64,000 bases of DNA from Candidatus Zemynaea palustris (GCA_003134695.1 PLCB01000037.1:57339-121338), one strand, 5' to 3'. Shown: positions 23,099-33,294, counted from the stretch's first letter. The notes: generated by a model from the letters alone, not told the origin. Translations and numbers: made by a program.

Positions 23099-24631
23099 AT
23101 GCGTCCGATGGATAGTCGCCGGCTCCTCGACCGGCGTGGTTTTCTCGCGCTGGCTGCGTCGGTTCCGGCGCTCGCCGCCTGCACGACGAATTCTACCGGA
23201 ACGGTTCCGTTGCCGACGGCGCCGGTGGTGCCGTGGGTGCCGCTGCCCGGCGGGAGCACCGTCAGCGATCTGCGCTATCCGAACACCATTCCGACGACGA
23301 CGCCTCCATTGTTCGCCGGCTACGCGCCGCTCGGCGATGCGAACGCGCTGTTCGTTCCGGCGGCCTCGGGCGGAACGCCCTCACCTGCGACTTCACCCGT
23401 ACCCGGGACGCTCGCAACCGGCTCGTACGCCACCAACGAGCGCTACGTCATCAAAGTCCCGACGGCGTGGAACGGGAAGCTCATCGTCGCGGGGACGCCG
23501 TCATTCCGCTCCGAGTTTGCCAACGATTTCATTTGGGGCGACTTCGCGCTGGCCAACGGTTACGCGTTTGCGAGCAGCAATAAGGGCGTTCTCTATAACG
23601 CGATCGTCGAGACGCTGGCTGCGAGCCCCTCGCCCGCGCACAACTTTCCGATTCCGTTCAACCTCGCGGGTTTGGAAGCCTTAGGATTCTCGTTCCGTTT
23701 CGGTGTCCTCAATCAATCGGGAACGATAGCCAATTGGAACACTGACTTCGCGATCCTAACGCTCTCGGCCCAAAACTTCTTGGCGCAATCCTTTGGGCGC
23801 TTCCCGACGAAGACCTACGCCGTCGGTCTTTCGAACGGCGGCGCGCAAGTGCGCTCGCTCCTCGAGAATTATCCAAGCCTCATTGACGGCGGCGTCGACT
23901 GGTCGGGCGTCTATTGGTCGACGAGTCTGAGTATCCTCAACTATTTGCCGGCGTTCTTGGCCAACATGCCCGCTTACATCGCCAGCGGCTACACGAGTGC
24001 GACTGCGGCTGCGGCGATACAAGCCGCCGGCTATCCGGCCGACATCGTGCAGGCGGCCAACGCGGCGCATCCCTCGCTGTGGGAAGAGTACTACAGCAAC
24101 CAGGCCTCGTTCTATTCGGACCTAACGCTGTTCTCGTACGCGCTCTTCCTCGACTCGAATGCTGCGTCCTTAGCCGGCGCCTTTACGCCCAACGGCGGCG
24201 ATCCGGTCCATCTGCCCGGGACGTCGGCGACGGCGACCGGCCTCGCGCAACCCGCCGCACGCGCGGCGTACGCGCCGTCTGGGGCTGCTGCGTCGACGAT
24301 CGCCACGTTCGCGCATACGGGCCGTATCGGAAAGCCGCTGGTTTCTATCGCCGGCACCTCCGATATGTTCATCACCAACGCGAACAACGCGGCGCCGTAC
24401 CTCGCGGCGGTGAGAGCCGCCGGCAACGGCGGAAAGTATTGGCAATATCTGGTGAGCGGCGGGACGCACGTCGACACGTTCACGCCGTTCGGCTACGGTT
24501 TGCAGGCGCAACTGCCGTTTGCCTGGGCCGCCTTCAATCAACTCGTCGCGATCGTCGAACGCGGCTTCGCGGCGCCCGGCGCCGGCACGGCACAAACCGT
24601 CACGACGACGAGCCAAATCCGCAGTGCCTAG
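23099..24631 (+). CDS. Tat/lipoprotein-exported alpha/beta-hydrolase
   Basis: The 510-residue protein has a twin-arginine-type signal (LDRRGFLALAASVPALAAC) that ends in a lipobox-like LAAC, so it may be a Tat-exported lipoprotein. The mature part is a large alpha/beta-hydrolase with nucleophile elbow YAVGLSNGGAQVRSLLENYP and a late ISGTSDMFIT-like loop (read as IAGTSDMFIT), then GGTHVDTF with a candidate catalytic His. The layout resembles tannase/feruloyl-esterase and 3-hydroxybutyrate oligomer hydrolases, but I cannot choose between these. The ATG at 23099 starts the signal sequence; an ATG two codons on is equivalent. Confidence 0.8.
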   Translation: MRPMDSRRLLDRRGFLALAASVPALAACTTNSTGTVPLPTAPVVPWVPLPGGSTVSDLRYPNTIPTTTPPLFAGYAPLGDANALFVPAASGGTPSPATSPVPGTLATGSYATNERYVIKVPTAWNGKLIVAGTPSFRSEFANDFIWGDFALANGYAFASSNKGVLYNAIVETLAASPSPAHNFPIPFNLAGLEALGFSFRFGVLNQSGTIANWNTDFAILTLSAQNFLAQSFGRFPTKTYAVGLSNGGAQVRSLLENYPSLIDGGVDWSGVYWSTSLSILNYLPAFLANMPAYIASGYTSATAAAAIQAAGYPADIVQAANAAHPSLWEEYYSNQASFYSDLTLFSYALFLDSNAASLAGAFTPNGGDPVHLPGTSATATGLAQPAARAAYAPSGAAASTIATFAHTGRIGKPLVSIAGTSDMFITNANNAAPYLAAVRAAGNGGKYWQYLVSGGTHVDTFTPFGYGLQAQLPFAWAAFNQLVAIVERGFAAPGAGTAQTVTTTSQIRSA

Positions 24632-24693
24632 CAATCTTCAGCGGTGAAGATGCTGCAGTAGCGCGTCCGCGCGTCGCCGAACTCAACCCGGTA

Positions 24694-25194
24694 ATGAAGG
24701 TGCTGCGCGCCGTCGTGGTCCTGGCGGTGCTCGTGGTCGCCGCTTACCTCGCTTACCGCTACCTGGTGCAGCCGCCCGGGCGGTCTGCCGATACTATCAC
24801 CGTCTACTATTGTAAGACCGACGGAGTCACGCTCGTAGCATGGAAGGTCTCGCGAGATCCACGGATGGATCCCAACAAGGTCGCATTTTATGCCACGGCC
24901 CAAGCCTTAGCTGGGCCGCCCGTGTCGGTCGAGGCGATTCGCTTCCCGGCGGGGACCATCGTCAAGCACGTGGATTTGTCCGGGTCGACCGCGACGGTCG
25001 ACTTGGGCGGGACCATCTCGCGCTCGGCCGGTGGGAGCTTTGCGGAGAGCGGCGAGTTCCGGGGCCTCATTTGGACCCTGACGGCATTGCCTGGGATCAC
25101 CGCCGTACAGATCAAAGTCGACGGCGCCAAGGTCGCGACGCTTCCCGGAGGACATCTTGAGCTCGAACAACCCCTGGCACGTTCGAGCTTCTAG
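24694..25194 (+). CDS. GerMN-domain membrane-anchored protein
   Basis: The 166-residue protein has one N-terminal membrane anchor (VVVLAVLVVAAYLAYRYLV) and a GerMN-type domain. The core pattern is TVYYCKTDGVTLVAWKVSRD, then ATAQALAGPP, ATVDLGG, and FRGLIWTLTALPGITAVQI. GerM domains occur in sporulation, germination and cell-wall proteins; here it is next to an N-acetylmuramoyl-L-alanine amidase, as in many non-spore-formers. The gene overlaps the amidase gene by 38 bp. ATG at 24694; the ribosome binding site is weak. Confidence 0.85.
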   Translation: MKVLRAVVVLAVLVVAAYLAYRYLVQPPGRSADTITVYYCKTDGVTLVAWKVSRDPRMDPNKVAFYATAQALAGPPVSVEAIRFPAGTIVKHVDLSGSTATVDLGGTISRSAGGSFAESGEFRGLIWTLTALPGITAVQIKVDGAKVATLPGGHLELEQPLARSSF

Positions 25195-27154
25195 GCACTT
25201 TCCGGCGCTCTGCGCCGCGTCGCTGGCCTTACTCCTCCCAATCCGCTCCGTTGCAGCACCGGCGCCCGCGTACTGGTTCGCCGGCACGAATCTGATCTTC
25301 ACGAAGGCCCAGACCCACGGGGGCGAGCTCGCGGTCGCCCTCGACGACCCCAGCCTCGCGCGTTTCCTCATCAAATTGAATGCGACGGTCGCCTACGACC
25401 CCGGAAGCCGGCTCGTCATCGTGACGAGCGGCGACCGCCGAGTCGTCACCTTCACGCTGGGTGACACCCGCTTCGAGAATGGCCCGCTGCTCGAACGCGC
25501 CCCGTTTGCGCCGTACGCAGTCGGCGCGACGGCGTATATTCCGTTCGTGACCCTGGCAAAGGCGCTCTACGTTGTCCCCGTCAAGGACGGTGCGACGACG
25601 GTCTTGCAGCCGCAGATCGGCGGCCTCGACGTGCGAACGCGCGACCGCGTGACGACCGTCACGCTTTCGAGCGCGGTGCCGATTCGGTTCAAGCGCACGT
25701 CCCCCGGCGGAAGCGAGCGTCTCACGCTGGTGTTTTCCGGCGTCGCTTCGACGCTCGAGACGAAGCGAAGCATCGGGGGTAGCGCGGAGTTGCGCGGAGT
25801 CTCGATTCAAAGCGGCGGAACGGCTCGCAATCCGACGACTACGATGACGTTCGACGCGACGCCGCAGACGATGCATGTCCTAGCAAACAGCGACACCCCC
25901 AATGTCATCGCCGTCGCGTTCGCCAAATCCGGCGTCGGGCTGAGCGGCGTGCCGATTCCCGATGCCGGCGATGCGGCATCTGTCATCGCGGCCGCCCCGC
26001 GTCCCAGTTCGAGCGCGCCGTCTACGGAATCAAGCGCAGGTCCCAGCGACGAATACGCGCCCGTCGGCAGCGAAGTCCCGGCCGAAGCCGCGATTCCGCC
26101 GCCGCCGCTCGGGTCCCCGGTCGTCGTCACCTCGCTCGATCTGCTTCCAGCCGACGCAGCTTTGAACGTGCGCGTCGGCGTCAGCGGCCCGGTGCGGTAC
26201 GAGTGGCATCGCCTCACCGACAATCGCTGGTACGTCGATCTCAAGAACGCGATGCTCGGGATTCCCGCGCGCGACGAACAGCCGCCGGGCTCGGCGGCGA
26301 CCGGACTCCGCGTCCGACAACTCGCCGGCGACCAAAATCCGACCGTGCGTATTGCGTTTACGCTCGTTTCGCCGCGCCAAGTCAATGTCGTTGCGAGCGA
26401 CAACGGTTTCACGATTGCGATCGGTGGTCTCGACGACCTCGAACCGCAGCGCGTCGGAACCGGCCGCGTCGCCGGAGGAATGTTGATCGCGTCGGCGCCG
26501 CTGGCGAATCCGGGCGACCTCTGGTCGACGCCGGCAGCGATGCTGCACCCGATCGTTCCGACCAATCCGAAGTTGATCGTCATCGATCCCGGACACGGCG
26601 GCAGCGACGCCGGTGCCGCTCACAACGGTTTGACCGAGAAGGCGCTCAATCTCGACATCTCCAAGCGGCTTCGCGCGATTCTGGTCGCGCGCGGCTGGCA
26701 AGTGGAGATGACGCGCTACACCGATACGGACGTTTTCGCCGCCAACGGCTCGGCGCACGACGAACTCCAGGCACGCTGCGACATCGCCAACAACGCCGGT
26801 GCGCGCATGTTCGTCAGCGTTCACATCAACAGCTACACCGATGCCGCGCTCAACGGGACGACGACGTATTTCTACAAGGATTCCGACCGCGCGCTCGCCG
26901 ACGCGGTCCATCGCCGCTTGGCCTCGGTCGGCACGGCCGACAAGGGCGTGCGCAAGGAAGAGTTCTACGTCATCCACCACACGACGATGCCCGCGACCTT
27001 GATCGAGACCGCGTTTCTCTCCAACGCGAGCGACGCGAGCCTCCTGAAGTTGCCGGCGTTCCTGCAGCGCGTCGCCGTCGCGATCGCCGACGGCCTCGGC
27101 GACTACGCCTCGAGGAATCCGGTCAACGCGACTTCAACCAGCGACGGGTCGTAG
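25157..27154 (+). CDS. N-acetylmuramoyl-L-alanine amidase (AmiC type) with copper-amine-oxidase-N and AMIN-like regions
   Basis: This is a cell-wall hydrolase that cleaves the bond between MurNAc and the stem peptide. The 665-residue protein has a signal peptide, then a copper-amine-oxidase-N-like region (about 45-150). One or two AMIN-like strand-rich regions follow (about 155-260 and 325-435), separated by a Pro/Ser linker. The catalytic Amidase_3 domain is last (about 470-655): VIDPGHGGSDAGA with His, EKALNLDIS with Glu, SVHINSYTD and LIETAFLSN with the catalytic Glu. TTG at 25157 with GGAGGA 4 nt upstream lies inside the GerMN gene. AMIN domains usually direct amidases to division sites. 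Confidence 0.93.
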   Translation: MSSNNPWHVRASRHFPALCAASLALLLPIRSVAAPAPAYWFAGTNLIFTKAQTHGGELAVALDDPSLARFLIKLNATVAYDPGSRLVIVTSGDRRVVTFTLGDTRFENGPLLERAPFAPYAVGATAYIPFVTLAKALYVVPVKDGATTVLQPQIGGLDVRTRDRVTTVTLSSAVPIRFKRTSPGGSERLTLVFSGVASTLETKRSIGGSAELRGVSIQSGGTARNPTTTMTFDATPQTMHVLANSDTPNVIAVAFAKSGVGLSGVPIPDAGDAASVIAAAPRPSSSAPSTESSAGPSDEYAPVGSEVPAEAAIPPPPLGSPVVVTSLDLLPADAALNVRVGVSGPVRYEWHRLTDNRWYVDLKNAMLGIPARDEQPPGSAATGLRVRQLAGDQNPTVRIAFTLVSPRQVNVVASDNGFTIAIGGLDDLEPQRVGTGRVAGGMLIASAPLANPGDLWSTPAAMLHPIVPTNPKLIVIDPGHGGSDAGAAHNGLTEKALNLDISKRLRAILVARGWQVEMTRYTDTDVFAANGSAHDELQARCDIANNAGARMFVSVHINSYTDAALNGTTTYFYKDSDRALADAVHRRLASVGTADKGVRKEEFYVIHHTTMPATLIETAFLSNASDASLLKLPAFLQRVAVAIADGLGDYASRNPVNATSTSDGS

Positions 27155-27224
27155 TCAACTCGGGAGGCTAACGGCGCCGGCGCGCGCAAAATCCGTCCGA
27201 CACAATCTCAACGGACGGAAACTC

Positions 27225-28010
27225 ATTCTCGGAATCTTCGACTCGGGAGTCGGCGGACTCACTGTCTTGCGCGAGGTGCGCGCACGCTTGCCGCGTGAGG
27301 ACATCGTCTACCTCGCCGACCAGGCGCACGTGCCTTACGGGGACCGAACGCACGGCGAATTGCGCACGTTCCTCGCCGGCAACCTCGCGTTTCTCGAGTC
27401 GCGCGGCGCCGACGCGGTCGTGATGGGTTGCAATACCTCGTGCGCGATCGCGGCGCGCTACGGCTGGCCGGCCACTCGGATGCGTATCTTCGACCTCATC
27501 GACGCGGCCGCCGAAGCGGTCGTCGCGTCGAACGCTCGGCGGGTCGGCGTCATCGCGACGACCGCCACCACAACGACCGGTGCTTACGGCGCGGCGATTC
27601 GCAGCCGCGTCCCGGCGGTCGAGGTCCAAGAAGTCGCAGCGCCGGTGCTGGTCCCGCTCGTCGAGGCTGGGACCGTTGAAGGGCCGATCGCGCGCGCCGC
27701 CGTCGCAGCGGCCTGTGCGAATTTCGAACTGCCGCTCGACGCGCTCGTCCTCGCCTGCACGCATTATCCGTTGCTCGACGCGCACTTCGCGGCTGTCTGC
27801 GGCGAAAACGTACGGCGCATCGACCCCGCGCACGCGCAAGCCGAATACGCCGCGGCATTCGTAGCGCAGCGCGGCGGCGAGCTCGGGACCGGCCGAACGC
27901 TCTACGTCACGAGCGGCGAGTTGGAACCGTTCAAGAAAGCCGTCGCCTCGACGTGCGGTCCTCTGGGTCCGTACGATTTGATCGAAAGCGTCGCGCTTAC
28001 AATAACTTGA
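27225..28010 (+). CDS. murI: Glutamate racemase (probable ATT start)
   Basis: MurI converts L- to D-glutamate for peptidoglycan. The catalytic pairs are visible: GIFDSGVGGLTVLREVRARL with Asp, GCNTSCAIAARYG with the first Cys, and ACTHYPLLDAHF with the second Cys and His. The conserved start IGIFDSGVGG has no ATG, GTG or TTG before it in frame for more than 20 codons. The best-placed codon is ATT at 27225, six nt after a GGACGG element, giving 261 residues. The gene follows the amidase by 70 bp, so the two cell-wall genes are co-transcribed. The 3' end overlaps the convergent PAP2-like gene by 14 bp. Confidence 0.92.
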   Translation: MLGIFDSGVGGLTVLREVRARLPREDIVYLADQAHVPYGDRTHGELRTFLAGNLAFLESRGADAVVMGCNTSCAIAARYGWPATRMRIFDLIDAAAEAVVASNARRVGVIATTATTTTGAYGAAIRSRVPAVEVQEVAAPVLVPLVEAGTVEGPIARAAVAAACANFELPLDALVLACTHYPLLDAHFAAVCGENVRRIDPAHAQAEYAAAFVAQRGGELGTGRTLYVTSGELEPFKKAVASTCGPLGPYDLIESVALTIT

Positions 28011-28599
28011 ACACGTGATAGACCAAGATCACCGAGGTCGCTCCCAAAACGATGCCGGCGAGTACCTGCGCGACGGTATGCGCTTTCAGATAAACGCGCG
28101 ACCAGCCGACGATCGGGATCAGGACCAAGAACGGTAGCGGTTGCTGATGGTAGAGATACGTCAGCGCCGACATCGACGCCGAGATCCCGAGCGCGTGCGT
28201 CGAGATCTTCCAATAACGTGTGATGTATCCCACGACGAGCGATGAAACCGCATACCCGCCCATCGTCGCGATCAAGAGCCGGGGCGCATGGATGAGCCAG
28301 AGCGTCGCGGTACCGAGGCAGAAGAAGACGACGAAGGCACTGAACACCGCCTCGCGCTCGCTGCGCACCGACATGTCGAGGTCGGTGATGCGGTCGGTCG
28401 CGTAGAGCCAGAGGACGTACAGCATCGGGCCGATCGAGGTGAAAAACGTGCTCGCGAAGAGGTAGGCCCAGAAGGTCGGCGTGTCTTTGGCTACCGCGTG
28501 CGCCAAAATCACGAACAGCGCCAGAGCCGTAAGAAATGGGTTGCAGATCGTCGAGAAGATGCGGGCCAGGTCGGTCAAAACCCGGCGCCGCCGGCTCAA
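27997..28599 (-). CDS. PAP2-like membrane phosphatase
   Basis: This is a five-to-six helix membrane protein with the layout of PAP2-type lipid phosphatases. KISTHALGISASMSAL matches the second phosphatase motif (with His), and SRVYLKAHTVAQVLAGIVLG matches the third (Ser-Arg, His). The first motif (K-x6-RP) is not obvious, and an Asp commonly found after the last His is replaced by Gln. It may act on undecaprenyl or phosphatidyl phosphates. The start is uncertain. TTG at 28599 has GGGGA at about 8 nt. A longer form from TTG at 28665 would run into the hairpin-rich intergenic segment. Confidence 0.72.
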   Translation of the reverse strand: MSRRRRVLTDLARIFSTICNPFLTALALFVILAHAVAKDTPTFWAYLFASTFFTSIGPMLYVLWLYATDRITDLDMSVRSEREAVFSAFVVFFCLGTATLWLIHAPRLLIATMGGYAVSSLVVGYITRYWKISTHALGISASMSALTYLYHQQPLPFLVLIPIVGWSRVYLKAHTVAQVLAGIVLGATSVILVYHVFKLL

Positions 28600-28608
28600 C
28601 GGAAGGGT

Positions 28609-28735
28609 CCCCAGGCGCTTTGTGTCTGGGGTCGCAGAGCCGCGAAGCGGCGGGGCGCTTTTCAAACTCTGGGGCTCCCATGCTGCATTGCAGCATGGGA
28701 TCTTGCGCGAGGGGTTTGGCTGGGTAGCACTGCTA
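28609..28735. repeat. Hairpin-rich intergenic segment upstream of dxs
   Basis: Four perfect inverted repeats lie in a row: CCCCAG/CTGGGG (28609-28631), GCCGC/GCGGC with GAA loop (28639-28651), CCCATGCTGC/GCAGCATGGG with a 3-nt loop (28677-28699) and TAGCA/TGCTA (28725-28735). It sits between the PAP2-like gene start and dxs. It could be a structured 5' leader for dxs, a small RNA, or a copy of a dispersed intergenic repeat. No Rfam family was recognised. Confidence 0.45.
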
Positions 28736-28823
28736 GGTTATTGCGCCGGAGATGGGTTGGGGACCCGGCGTGGGGGACCACTAAAAAGGCCTGCAACCGG
28801 GTGACTGTCTAAGAGCGCCTCTC

Positions 28824-30707
28824 ATGGTTCTTGAGCGCATCGACTCGCCCCGTGATCTGAAGGCTCTCTCGCGGCCGGAGATCGACATTCTGTCCCGCGA
28901 GATTCGCGCCGTCCTCATCGACGCGTGCGCTAAGAACGGCGGTCACCTCGGCCCCAATTTGGGCGTCGTCGAACTGACGCTGGCGCTGCATCGCGTCCTC
29001 GACGCGCCGAAGGACAAGATCGTTTGGGACGTCAGCCACCAGGTTTACGTCCAGAAGCTGCTGACCGGGCGCCGCGACCGCATCCACACGATCCGCAAGG
29101 GCGGCGGGCTTTCAGGTTTTGCGATGCGCAGCGAGTCGGAATACGACTGCTTCGGCGCGGGTCACGCCTCGACGTCGATCTCGGCGGCGCTCGGCATGGT
29201 TCAGGCGCGCGAATTGGCCGGAACCGACGAAACGATCGTGGCGGTGATCGGCGACGGCGCGCTGACGGGCGGCCTCGCCTACGAGGCGCTCAACAACGCC
29301 GGGCAATTGAAATGTAACTTCATCGTCATCCTCAACGACAACGAGATGTCGATCGCGCCCAACGTCGGCGCCATCGACCGGTACCTCGGGCATCTGCGCG
29401 CGCAGCCGCTCTTCAACGCGGCGCGCGACAAGGCGAAGGACATCCTCGGCCACATTCCGTTCGGCGACGCTGCGCGCAAGGCGCTGTCGACCTGGGAAGA
29501 AGCGGCCCTGCGCTTCGCGTCGAGCGAGCCGAAGGCGGCCGTGATCTTCGAAGAACTCGGCTTCCGCTACATCGGCCCCGTCGACGGCCACGACTACGAC
29601 GAGCTCGTCGATCTCATTTCGAACCTGCGCCAGATCCACAGCCCGGTGCTCCTCCACGTGAAGACGACCAAGGGCAAGGGCTTCGAGCCGGCCGAGCACG
29701 ACAAGCGCACCTGGCACGGCGTCGGGCCGTTCGAGCTCGAGAACGGGAAGATCGAATTCAAATCCAGCGGTCGTCCGACGTTCTCCGAAGCGTTCGGCGA
29801 GGCGCTGACAATGCTGGGCGAACGCGACAAGCGCATCATCGCGATCACGGGCGCGATGCCCGACGGCACGAAACTCTCGAAGTTCGCGAAGAAGCACCCC
29901 GAGCGCTACTTCGACGTCGGGATCGCAGAGGCGCACGCCGTCTGCTTCGCGGCCGGCGCCGCGACGGCGGGACTCAAGCCGGTCGTCGCCATCTACTCGA
30001 CCTTCTTGCAGCGCGCCTACGATCAGATCGTCCACGACGTCGTGATCCAGAGTCTGCCGGTCGTCTTCTGCATGGACCGCGCCGGCGTCGCCGGCGACGA
30101 CGGGCCGACGCACATGGGGCTCTATGACATCGCCTACATGCGAACGCTGCCGTTCATGACGATCATGGCGCCGCGTACCGAAGACGAACTGCTGCCGATG
30201 CTCGAGCACGCGCTGACGTTGAACGCGCCGGTGGCGATCCGCTACCCGCGCGGCAACTCGCAGGGCAACCACCTCGAGCCACCGGCGCCGATCGTCCACG
30301 GCCGCGCGGAGGTGCTGCGCCGCGGCGAACGCGTCGCTATCCTCGCGCTCGGCAACACCTGCGACGTCGCGCTCGACGCGTACGATCTCATAGGGCCGGA
30401 ATCGTCTCGGCCGACCGTCGTGAACATGCGCTTCGTGCGGCCGCTCGACGAGGCGCTCTTGCTCGAACTTGCGCAGACGCACCAGCGCTTCATCACCCTT
30501 GAAGAACACTCGCTGATGGCCGGATTTGGTTCGGCGGTGTGCGAGTTCTACTCAGACCGCGGCCTGCACGTTTCGATCGAGCGGATCGGCGTCCCGAACG
30601 TCTTGATCCAGCACGACAAACAGCCCGTCCAGCGCGCCACGTTCGGGCTTTCGAGTGAAAACGTCGCCGCGCGGGTCCGCGTCGGCGAAGCGGCATCGGT
30701 CCCATAG
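28824..30707 (+). CDS. dxs: 1-deoxy-D-xylulose-5-phosphate synthase
   Basis: Dxs joins pyruvate and glyceraldehyde 3-phosphate with thiamine diphosphate in the first step of the MEP isoprenoid pathway. The 627-residue protein has the GHASTSISAALGMVQAREL region and the ThDP motif GDGALTGGLAYEALNNAG. KTTKGKGFEPAE follows, then the transketolase-type pyrimidine domain (DVGIAEAHAVCFAAGAA and CMDRAGVAGDDGPTHMG) and the C-terminal domain with LEEHSLMAGFGSAVCEF. ATG at 28824. Its product feeds undecaprenyl phosphate, which the neighbouring membrane and cell-wall genes use. The leader upstream is highly structured. Confidence 0.97.
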   Translation: MVLERIDSPRDLKALSRPEIDILSREIRAVLIDACAKNGGHLGPNLGVVELTLALHRVLDAPKDKIVWDVSHQVYVQKLLTGRRDRIHTIRKGGGLSGFAMRSESEYDCFGAGHASTSISAALGMVQARELAGTDETIVAVIGDGALTGGLAYEALNNAGQLKCNFIVILNDNEMSIAPNVGAIDRYLGHLRAQPLFNAARDKAKDILGHIPFGDAARKALSTWEEAALRFASSEPKAAVIFEELGFRYIGPVDGHDYDELVDLISNLRQIHSPVLLHVKTTKGKGFEPAEHDKRTWHGVGPFELENGKIEFKSSGRPTFSEAFGEALTMLGERDKRIIAITGAMPDGTKLSKFAKKHPERYFDVGIAEAHAVCFAAGAATAGLKPVVAIYSTFLQRAYDQIVHDVVIQSLPVVFCMDRAGVAGDDGPTHMGLYDIAYMRTLPFMTIMAPRTEDELLPMLEHALTLNAPVAIRYPRGNSQGNHLEPPAPIVHGRAEVLRRGERVAILALGNTCDVALDAYDLIGPESSRPTVVNMRFVRPLDEALLLELAQTHQRFITLEEHSLMAGFGSAVCEFYSDRGLHVSIERIGVPNVLIQHDKQPVQRATFGLSSENVAARVRVGEAASVP

Positions 30708-30714
30708 CCGTCGA

Positions 30715-31128
30715 ATGGGCGGGGCCGTGAATTTCTTCGGTTTCTACCTCGCGGTGGCGACGGCGGCTCCGGCCGCGTCGAACGCCGCCACCAAGTCCGC
30801 TGCGGCAGTGCCGACGGTGAAGATGACGCTCTCGCCCGAGGTGCTGCAGCAACTCTTGCACCCCTATCACCAATCGTGGCTCTCGTCGCACGCCAGTTGG
30901 CTCACGCACTCGATGGCCGGCATCTTCATCACCTCGGCCGCCGCGCTGGTCATTTTGCTCGCCGTCCAAACGACGAAGCAAGAGGGCCTGAGCGGCACGA
31001 TCGGCGGCCGAGTCGAGTCGGCCTACCGTCCGCGCCTCGGCTTCGACCAGCAACTCGCGCGCATCACGGGCTTTATCGCGATCTGCTTCGTCGTCTTCGC
31101 GACGCTCGTCAGCCTCGCCGGGATATAG
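30715..31128 (+). CDS. secG: SecG-like preprotein translocase subunit with N-terminal extension
   Basis: SecG is the small two-helix subunit of SecYEG. The C-terminal 75 residues show helix one (AGIFITSAAALVILLAVQTT), a cytosolic loop with the Gly-rich SGTIGGRV, and helix two (ITGFIAICFVVFATLVSLAG). The N-terminal 60 residues are extra and contain a weak hydrophobic start and an Ala-rich segment, which is unusual for SecG. ATG at 30715; a GTG at 30727 is an alternative. It lies 7 bp after dxs. The SecG call rests on topology and short motifs rather than a strong signature. Confidence 0.75.
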   Translation: MGGAVNFFGFYLAVATAAPAASNAATKSAAAVPTVKMTLSPEVLQQLLHPYHQSWLSSHASWLTHSMAGIFITSAAALVILLAVQTTKQEGLSGTIGGRVESAYRPRLGFDQQLARITGFIAICFVVFATLVSLAGI

Positions 31129-31134
31129 CGCCTA

Positions 31135-32186
31135 GTGCCCCTTCTCGAGGTTCGGGATCTCCGCGTCGGCTTCAAGACCGACGACGGCTACGTCAACGCG
31201 GTCAACGGACTGTCGTATTCGGTCGACAGTGGCTCGACGCTCGGCATCGTCGGCGAATCAGGCTCCGGCAAATCGGTCAACGCGCTGACGATCATGCGCC
31301 TCATCCCGATTCCGCCCGGCCGCATCGAGGCCGGGACGATCAGTTTGCGCGGCCAAAACCTCTTGCAGAAGAGCGAAGCCGAGATGCGCCGGATCCGCGG
31401 CAAGGACATCGCGATGATCTTCCAAGACCCGATGACCTCGCTCAACCCGGTGCTCACCGTCGGCGACCAGATCTCCGAAGCGATTCGCCTGCACCTCAAG
31501 CTCGGCAAGAAGGATGCGCTCGCGAAGACGGTCGACATGCTGCGCGTCGTGCGCATGCCGCTGCCGGAGAAACGCGTCAACGAGTACCCCCACCAGCTCT
31601 CGGGTGGGATGCGGCAGCGCGTGATGATCGCGATGGCGATCTCGTGCGACCCCGACGTCCTCATCGCCGACGAGCCGACGACCGCGCTCGACGTTACGAT
31701 TCAGGCCCAGATCCTCGATTTGATGAACGAGATGCAGCAGCGCCTCGGTTCGGCGATCATCTTGATCACGCACGACCTCGGCGTCGTCGCCGAGACGTGC
31801 CGCAACGTCCTGGTCATGTACGCCGGCAACCAGGTCGAATACGGCACCGCGGAACAGATCTTCGGCCAGCCGCGCCACCCGTACACGATGGGATTGCTCT
31901 CGTCGCTGCCGCGTCTCGACGCGAAGGGCCAGAGCCGGCTGGTTCCGATCGAAGGCCAGCCACCCAACATGCTGCGCCTTCCGCGCGGCTGCTCGTTCGC
32001 GCCGCGCTGTAAGTACCGCATGCCGATTTGCGACACGCCGACGCCGCTCTACGATTTCGGCGAGGGGCACGTGGCGCGCTGTTTCCTCTACGACGAGCGC
32101 ACCGAAGGCGAACGGGCCCTCAAAGTCGAGTCGGTGCCGCAAGTTCCGAACTCGGCGCCGGCGCCGCCGGCCCAAGCGGTGGCCAG

Positions 32187-32190
<4 letters not shown>
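31135..32190 (+). CDS. oppD: Oligopeptide/dipeptide ABC transporter ATP-binding protein (OppD/DppD type)
   Basis: This is one of two ATPase subunits of a peptide-type ABC importer. It has Walker [14 protein letters not shown]-loop [11 protein letters not shown], signature [12 protein letters not shown], Walker [13 protein letters not shown] and H-loop ITHDLGV. The C-terminal oligopeptide-transporter region follows, with its cysteines ([15 protein letters not shown]) that in relatives hold an iron-sulfur cluster. 351 residues, GTG at 31135. It overlaps the oppF-like gene by 4 bp. No permease or binding-protein gene is adjacent, so the partners must be elsewhere. Confidence 0.94.
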
Positions 32191-33236
<1,046 letters not shown>

Positions 33237-33238
33237 AC

Positions 33239-33269
33239 ACGAGCGGCTGCACAACGTGCAGCCGCTCGT
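33239..33269. terminator. Strong terminator hairpin after oppF
   Basis: ACGAGCGGCTGCAC-AAC-GTGCAGCCGCTCGT is a perfect 14-bp stem with a 3-nt loop. It starts 2 bp after the oppF stop and lies just before the end of the convergent lysine-rich gene. The following TTCAATC is only weakly T-rich. It probably acts in both directions. Confidence 0.75.
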
Positions 33270-33294
33270 TCAATCATCGGCGTAGCGGCGAGCG

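Noticed and set aside
29112..30509. A 465-codon minus-strand frame opposite dxs
   Set aside because: It is a shadow frame with no motif, and the plus-strand gene is complete.
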